Shown here: in pieces, positions 59,140-64,000 of the stretch
Numbering within the stretch: position 1 is the first letter of the stretch
How the letters are laid out: the number at the start of each line of letters is the position of its first letter
NCBI GenBank assembly: GCA_916613615.1
Contig: OU744725.1
Location: forward strand, 10,832,708 to 10,896,707
Direction: 5' to 3'
Length of the DNA: 64,000 nt
Source of the DNA: Steromphala cineraria
Lineage: Eukaryota; Mollusca; Gastropoda; Trochida; Trochidae
Position numbers and translations under genes: made by a program
The notes under the pieces: model-generated
Databases searched by the model: none
The model's input: the letters and a program-made list of their open reading frames with translations, nothing else
Told to the model about the DNA's origin: nothing

Positions 59140-59680
59140 AGCTTGATATTGCAATTCAGTTTTAGGTCTATCAGCTGACTGACCACTCAAAGAATCATCT
59201 TCATTTTTCATCTCGGTCGCATAGATGTAGAAACACTCTACTCAAGATTCATGATGAAACAATGAGAAGAAAACCAGTTTGAGATACTTCATTAGCTTAA
59301 TATTGATATAATGAAATAAGGTCTGTCAGCTGATTGATCACTCAAAGAATCATCTTCATTCTCTTACCTCAGACACATAGATACTTCAGATTCACTGTTC
59401 AACAATGGGAAGAAAACCAGTGTGAGGCATTTCATTAGCTAAATATTGATAGTCATTTGTGGTGATCACTCAAGGAATCATCTTCATTCTTACACCTCAG
59501 ACATATAAATGTTTATACATTCTACAAGATCCATTGTTCAACAATGGGAAGAAAACCAGTTTGAGATACCGGTAATTCATTAGCTTGATATTGATATGAG
59601 ATGTCATTTGTGGTAATCACTCAAGGAATCATCTTCATCTCTCTATCCCTCACTTCAGCTCACTAATTGAAGACAAAATG
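59140..59680. repeat. Diverged tandem repeat downstream of COQ3
   Basis: Four imperfect units of about 130-155 bp, each with CACTCAAAGAATCATCTTCAT or CACTCAAGGAATCATCTTCAT (59184, 59339, 59467, 59618), a GGGAAGAAAACCAGT-type block and TTAGCTTGATATTGATA. It begins about 120 bp beyond the COQ3 stop on the minus strand, so it is probably in the COQ3 3'UTR or just past it. Confidence 0.7.
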
Positions 59681-59796
59681 AGGTACAGGGTCCTACAAAT
59701 CTGTTGAAAGGTATTCTCATTAGCCAAATAAGCTGTTGCAGCAAGGGAGCATCATATCTCCATCTCTATCTCCGTCTCTGTTGATGTCTACTCCTG

Positions 59797-62700
59797 CTAT
59801 TGAGCCTTGACGGCGTGTAGAGCGTAGTTGATGCTGGTGTCCTTGATCCAGCTCCATCGTTTGGTCAGGGGGTTGTACATCATGCCGTGGAGCAGTCTCG
59901 TACTCAGATCATCTGATGGAGGGAGAAACGTTCAAACATCAATATGTCAATTGCTTAATACAGCAGAACCCGGATATAATGAACTCCAAAGGACCAACGA
60001 ATTTAGTTCGCTATATTCAGTGTTTGCTACTCGCCTTTAGCTGGTATACATAGGGCTTTTGAGGGGACATAAAATGTTTTTCACTATATCCGATTGATCG
60101 CTATATCCGAGTTCGCTTTATCCGTGTTCTACTGTTTTATTAATCATACTTGGGTTACATTACATTTATCATATGATACCCTTGGATATTGCTGTACTTA
60201 TACATTATTTAGTATATGATGATACCATGTTCTATTCAAAATGGGACAAGAATGGAAGCTCGCTTAATATTATCATTATGCAACTACCGGTAAAAAGTGT
60301 TTTTACTTGTAAAAAGAGATGTTTCCTGCGTAAGGCATTAAAGTCAGCATAAGGCAGAGACATATCCGCTGATGTAGCAGGATGAATTTGATCTAAAAAT
60401 TCAAAATCAGAACAAGCTTTTGAATGATTCATCTATATGAATTCATTAAAAAACACCAACTCTGGTTGAGTATAAACTGGATATCTTGGGGGTCGATGAA
60501 CTTGTTCCAGTCATGCGTGCCCGGAGAGACCAGGTTGAGAAGTCTCTCTGCCGCCAACACTCCAAACACGTAGGAAATGTACGTCTTGTTCAGCGTCGTT
60601 ATAAACAGGGAACCGCCTGGCTGGGGGACAAATTACTTTAGTTAATACCAAACACATGCTTGATTTGAGTTGTCCACATATAAACAAGGTACAACAAAGG
60701 TACTGCAAGGTGACCTGAAGGGGAAACCTGGATCTGCCAATGTAGTTTTAAAATTGTAAATGAGTCAGGATATCATTCTGGTCCCCTTGCAGATTCAACT
60801 CTGTGGTACCTTGTTTATATGTTGTAAAAATAACTGACCAGTCACAGCAAACTTGCATAAATGATTAGTCACTTATTCATGATAAAGCTATTCACAGTAG
60901 TACTGTTAAGGAACTTGAGATTAAATCAATATAGCGAGCTCAAAATCAATCTACAGATTAAGTGATCAATCCAGAAAATTTAAGGAAACTCTTCGCCTTC
61001 CACAAAAGGCATTTATAAAAGTAATGAGAATTTATGAATAAAACGGATATCATGTGAGACTGAATTTCAGCAATGAAGTTTTTTCCTTCAAAAATGAGAC
61101 ATGAGAAGATGCATCAATATAGCAAAGACATATATCTATCCCGCAGCTAACAGTCCAACTTTACATAATAAAATACAGAATTAAATTTCACCAAATTTTG
61201 AACTATACCCTACCTCCATAATTGTCATTCAAACAGTTCATAGCCTACCTTGACAAGTCTACAACAAGCTGAGAGAAATGCCGGTGCATCTGCCACATGT
61301 TCCACCACTTCTGACGCAATGACACCATCAAACTTTCCTTCCTCCGTGTGCAGTAAATCCTCCACAGTGGCATGAATATACTTGACATTGGGCGCCACCT
61401 GGGGGTCGTGCATCACATGTGCTTTTGCTATCTTGATGTTCTCCTCAGAAGCATCCACTCCTATCACAAACGCTCCAAGTCTCGCTAAAGGCTGGAAGAG
61501 ATTATAAGTTGATAGATAAAAACAGCCTGTTCTCTTAATAACAAACTGTTTCTGACATAAGAAACCAGAGCCATTGGCTCTGTTGTTCATCAATCAGGAT
61601 TTACTTTCAAGTTGAAGATAAATGAAAAAAAAAAGTGATATATATATATATATAAGAATATTTCCAAACAACTAATTCTGTAAATCATGTGTACAAATTA
61701 CACCAAAAGTTTTCTAAAACCCTTATTCTTTATTTTTCAAAGCAAATCATACTGGTACATATTTTTTCAATATTCTCAATCATAATCAAAAGTGCCCTTT
61801 ATAACCATCTGATAAAGACAGACATTTAAAATCATCAATGTATTCTTAATTATTCTTTCTATAAATAAGTTTTCTTTTGACCATATTCCATACTATGAAT
61901 GATCTATAACCACTACTCTAAATTAGATACATGTAGTGATGTACTGTAAAACTGGTCATAATGCTGTTTATCCTTTTTTAGTGCGGACGGAGCTGCTTGA
62001 CAGAAAATGACATCCATTCAAAATTCCAAGCAATACTAAAGGGACATAACTCTCAAATTTGAATTCAGAGAAGATCAAAGGGAATGTACTCTAAATTTCA
62101 AATAAAAGGAAGCGGCCTTAAAAGGGTTTCAGAGACCACAAAATATAATACACGTGACATGACAACTGACCTCTGACAAAATGCCTCCTCCACTTCCTAC
62201 ATCAAGAAGAGAGGTCCCAGCCAGTGGAGAGGAGGGGGAGCTACCTGAACTTGATATGGCATCTCTGATGAGAGGAACTCGCAGTTCATTCATCGTGTGT
62301 AAAGCTTCAAACTCGCCCCCCTCATCCCACCAGAGTTGAGACAACGCAGAAAACTTCTCCACCTCCTCTTCATCAACAGTCTGATGTGCTTGAGGACGAT
62401 TTGGTTTACCTGTCTGCTGGAAACTGAATGAAAATCTCTAATTATAGTTCATAACCATGAAATAAAGCTTTGGACTCTGAAGCTCATTATTATGTGTGCG
62501 ATTCATTTTCAAAAGTTGAAGACTTGCATGAATTACTGGTTGATTATATACAGTGAATCTTTACTAAACATTCAATTATCATCTACTAGATCTTTGATTT
62601 CTACCCAGGTTTCAGTATTGTTGTCAACAACATTCAGCTATCTAAATGACATCAAGTACAGTATTGCATACAGGAATTTGAAAAGGGCACCCCCATAGTC

Positions 62701-63554
62701 TTTTTGAATTGTGGCGATTTGATATCGATAAGGGGGTGATAGGAGGGAATTGGATGGAGGGGAAGTGTTCTTCACTGCCGGTAAAGGGCCTTACTTTTCA
62801 AAATACTGACACAAAAAGTACATGTCATTACAGCTGAACTGTTTAATTCTAACAAAAAAGTGTGTGGGTTTTGCCATCAGTTCATTTTCATTCACATAAA
62901 AGCTCTCACTAGTCACTGTTTTGACATTACATTCACTGCCACTATTATAATTTATTAGACTTGTCATAAATGTATCAGGATCCACTTCAGTATGGTGCTT
63001 GTTCACTTGTCTTTGTCATTCTTTTACTGAAAAACCTAAAGAAATCTGACTCTTTAATTTTGTGACATATTTAGCCTTAGTTGGTGCAAATTCATGTGTC
63101 TGTATCGGTCCTAAAATGGCACAAACAAATTCTTGATATGATTTACAAGACAATCGCAGTGAATGAATTCAAGGAAAAGGGGTATTAATGACAGCTCATG
63201 CTTTACAATGTCAAACTTATACGATATAAATATTTTTTTCTAAACTTATTGTGATTTTAAATGGTTAGATGGTTATCATAAAAGTTATGCGTAGTTATAA
63301 ATTTTCCGTACTTTTCTTTATATAAATGGCGTTTTCAGTTATCTTATCTTATGATTTTTAGAGATGTGTAAGTTTGATAAGTCTAAAAATGTTTGGACTA
63401 AAACATGCGAAGAGCTGAATCACCTGGATGCAGATGTTAAATAATTTCTGCATCCTATGTCATAACGAAGTTTATTGTTTTTTAGTTGTCTCTGAGAGTT
63501 AATCACATTAGATGTGATAAACCTCAATGTTTTTTGACATCCTCTGCACAACAT
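59797..63554 (-). CDS. COQ3: Ubiquinone biosynthesis O-methyltransferase, mitochondrial
   Basis: Complete model of five phase-consistent exons: 63554-63424, 62423-62171, 61491-61249, 60620-60461, 59912-59797 (300 aa; human about 369). COQ3 is an S-adenosylmethionine-dependent methyltransferase of the mitochondrial coenzyme Q synthome, catalysing both O-methylations of the quinone ring. Exon 1 gives a basic transit-like leader (MLCRGCQKTLRFITSNVINS; many Arg/Lys, few acids) and joins exon 2 in phase. Then come FSALSQLWWDEGGEFEALH and LHTMNELRVPLIRD, methyltransferase motif I LLDVGSGGG (about residues 116-124), motif II VIGVDASEEN, the family block VVEHVADAPAFL, PGGSLFITTLNK, SPGTHDWNKF and C-terminal GMMYNPLTKRWSW followed by NYALHAVKAQ. 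Exon 1 and its start are supported by phase and composition only; the other four exons by homology. Confidence 0.93.
59960..60136. mobile_element. MITE with ACAGCAGAACCCGGATA termini
   Basis: In COQ3 intron 4. The left end ACAGCAGAACCCGGATATAA, then GAACTC, is inversely repeated at the right end (GAGTTCGCTTTATCCGTGTT then CTACTGT). About 177 bp, non-coding, with internal words TCGCTATAT repeated. Confidence 0.6.
61640..61656. repeat. (TA)n microsatellite
   Basis: Short TA run in COQ3 intron 2. Confidence 0.7.
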
Positions 63555-63584
63555 GACTCTCTGACTTTGATGCAGACGAATGTA

Positions 63585-63616
63585 CCGGAAATGGTATATC
63601 TCAATCCGGAAGTTGT
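63585..63616 (-). promoter_or_regulatory. ETS-like sites upstream of COQ3
   Basis: Two CCGGAA cores (63585-63590 and 63606-63611) lie 30-60 bp upstream of the inferred COQ3 ATG. ETS/GABP sites of this kind are typical of promoters of nuclear genes for mitochondrial proteins. No TATA box is seen. Confidence 0.4.
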
Positions 63617-64000
63617 AAAGAGCACGACTTATAATTTTGTTGTGTGAAATTAAACAAACGTTGAACTTGAAAAATCGTATATACTCTTGGAATTGTTTTT
63701 AGAAAATGTGATAGACATGATGTTTATTTTTAAATTGGAAATATAACATTAGATAAAAGTTTAAAGTTTGATTTTTATTAAGGCAAATGTTTCTCATTTT
63801 AAGTATAATATAAGTTGTCTATATAATAGTATACTGAAGGAATTATGGGATTGGGTAGTGCGCGAACGCCATGTTGTAGTTGAATGGAACATTACATCAA
63901 CGGAAGGTTATAGTTCTGCCGAAAAATGATATAAATTACTAATGCAGACGTCATAACATAGAAATCTGTCATAGGTAAAACCGAAACGAAAGTCACTACA
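63617..64000. other. Right edge, intergenic
   Basis: AT-rich up to 63840, then a patch with CpG (GTGCGCGAACGCCATG at about 63857-63872). No gene is supported; it could be a promoter for a gene beyond the window. Confidence 0.35.

Overview
This is a eukaryotic window, AT-rich and intron-rich with GT-AG introns, and it carries no prokaryotic signals. The protein sequences are animal orthologues. The repeats look molluscan, probably bivalve: an intronic tandem-repeat element followed by an ACGG/ACAG microsatellite resembles pearl/HINE elements, and LINE/SINE tails of types common in molluscs are present. Species cannot be named from the sequence alone.

Layout, left to right. (1) 1101-2012, minus: the first two coding exons of a uracil phosphoribosyltransferase homologue (UPRT), which continues off the left edge. 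(2) 2.1-14.4 kb: a repeat-rich gap holding a MULE-like element with a transposase fragment, a segmental duplication, a 5'-truncated LINE with target-site duplication (TSD) and empty site, and several MITEs. (3) 14419-24557, plus: complete ABCB7 in 14 coding exons (724 aa). (4) 26958-28761, minus: complete EEF1AKMT1 in 4 exons (215 aa), tail-to-tail with ABCB7. (5) 32.5-46.5 kb, plus: two consecutive small secreted, probably GPI-anchored, mucin-like genes with the same architecture (CRE, TATA, short 5'UTR exon, 55-nt signal-peptide exon, one low-complexity exon). The second has a 56-bp satellite in its 5'UTR intron and a ~4.3 kb repeat element in its coding intron. (6) 49533-53455, plus: a MATCAP/KIAA0895-family metallopeptidase in 5 exons (599 aa). 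(7) 59797-63554, minus: complete COQ3 in 5 exons (300 aa), including a phase-matched transit-peptide exon.

The genes do not form an operon or one pathway. Two products are mitochondrial (ABCB7, Fe-S export; COQ3, ubiquinone synthesis). EEF1AKMT1 modifies elongation factor 1A, MATCAP is predicted to trim tubulin, and UPRT is a nucleotide-salvage homologue. UPRT and ABCB7 lie head-to-head, which matches my recollection of human Xq13.3 and suggests old microsynteny.

The most novel material is the mucin-like paralogue pair, whose first member alternates methionine clusters with N-glycosylation sequons, and the evidence that the 56-bp satellite is a tandemly amplified terminal inverted repeat of a hAT-like element whose ordinary copy sits 9 kb away. 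All gene models were built by hand from splice sites, frame and remembered family sequences; no alignment or search was run.
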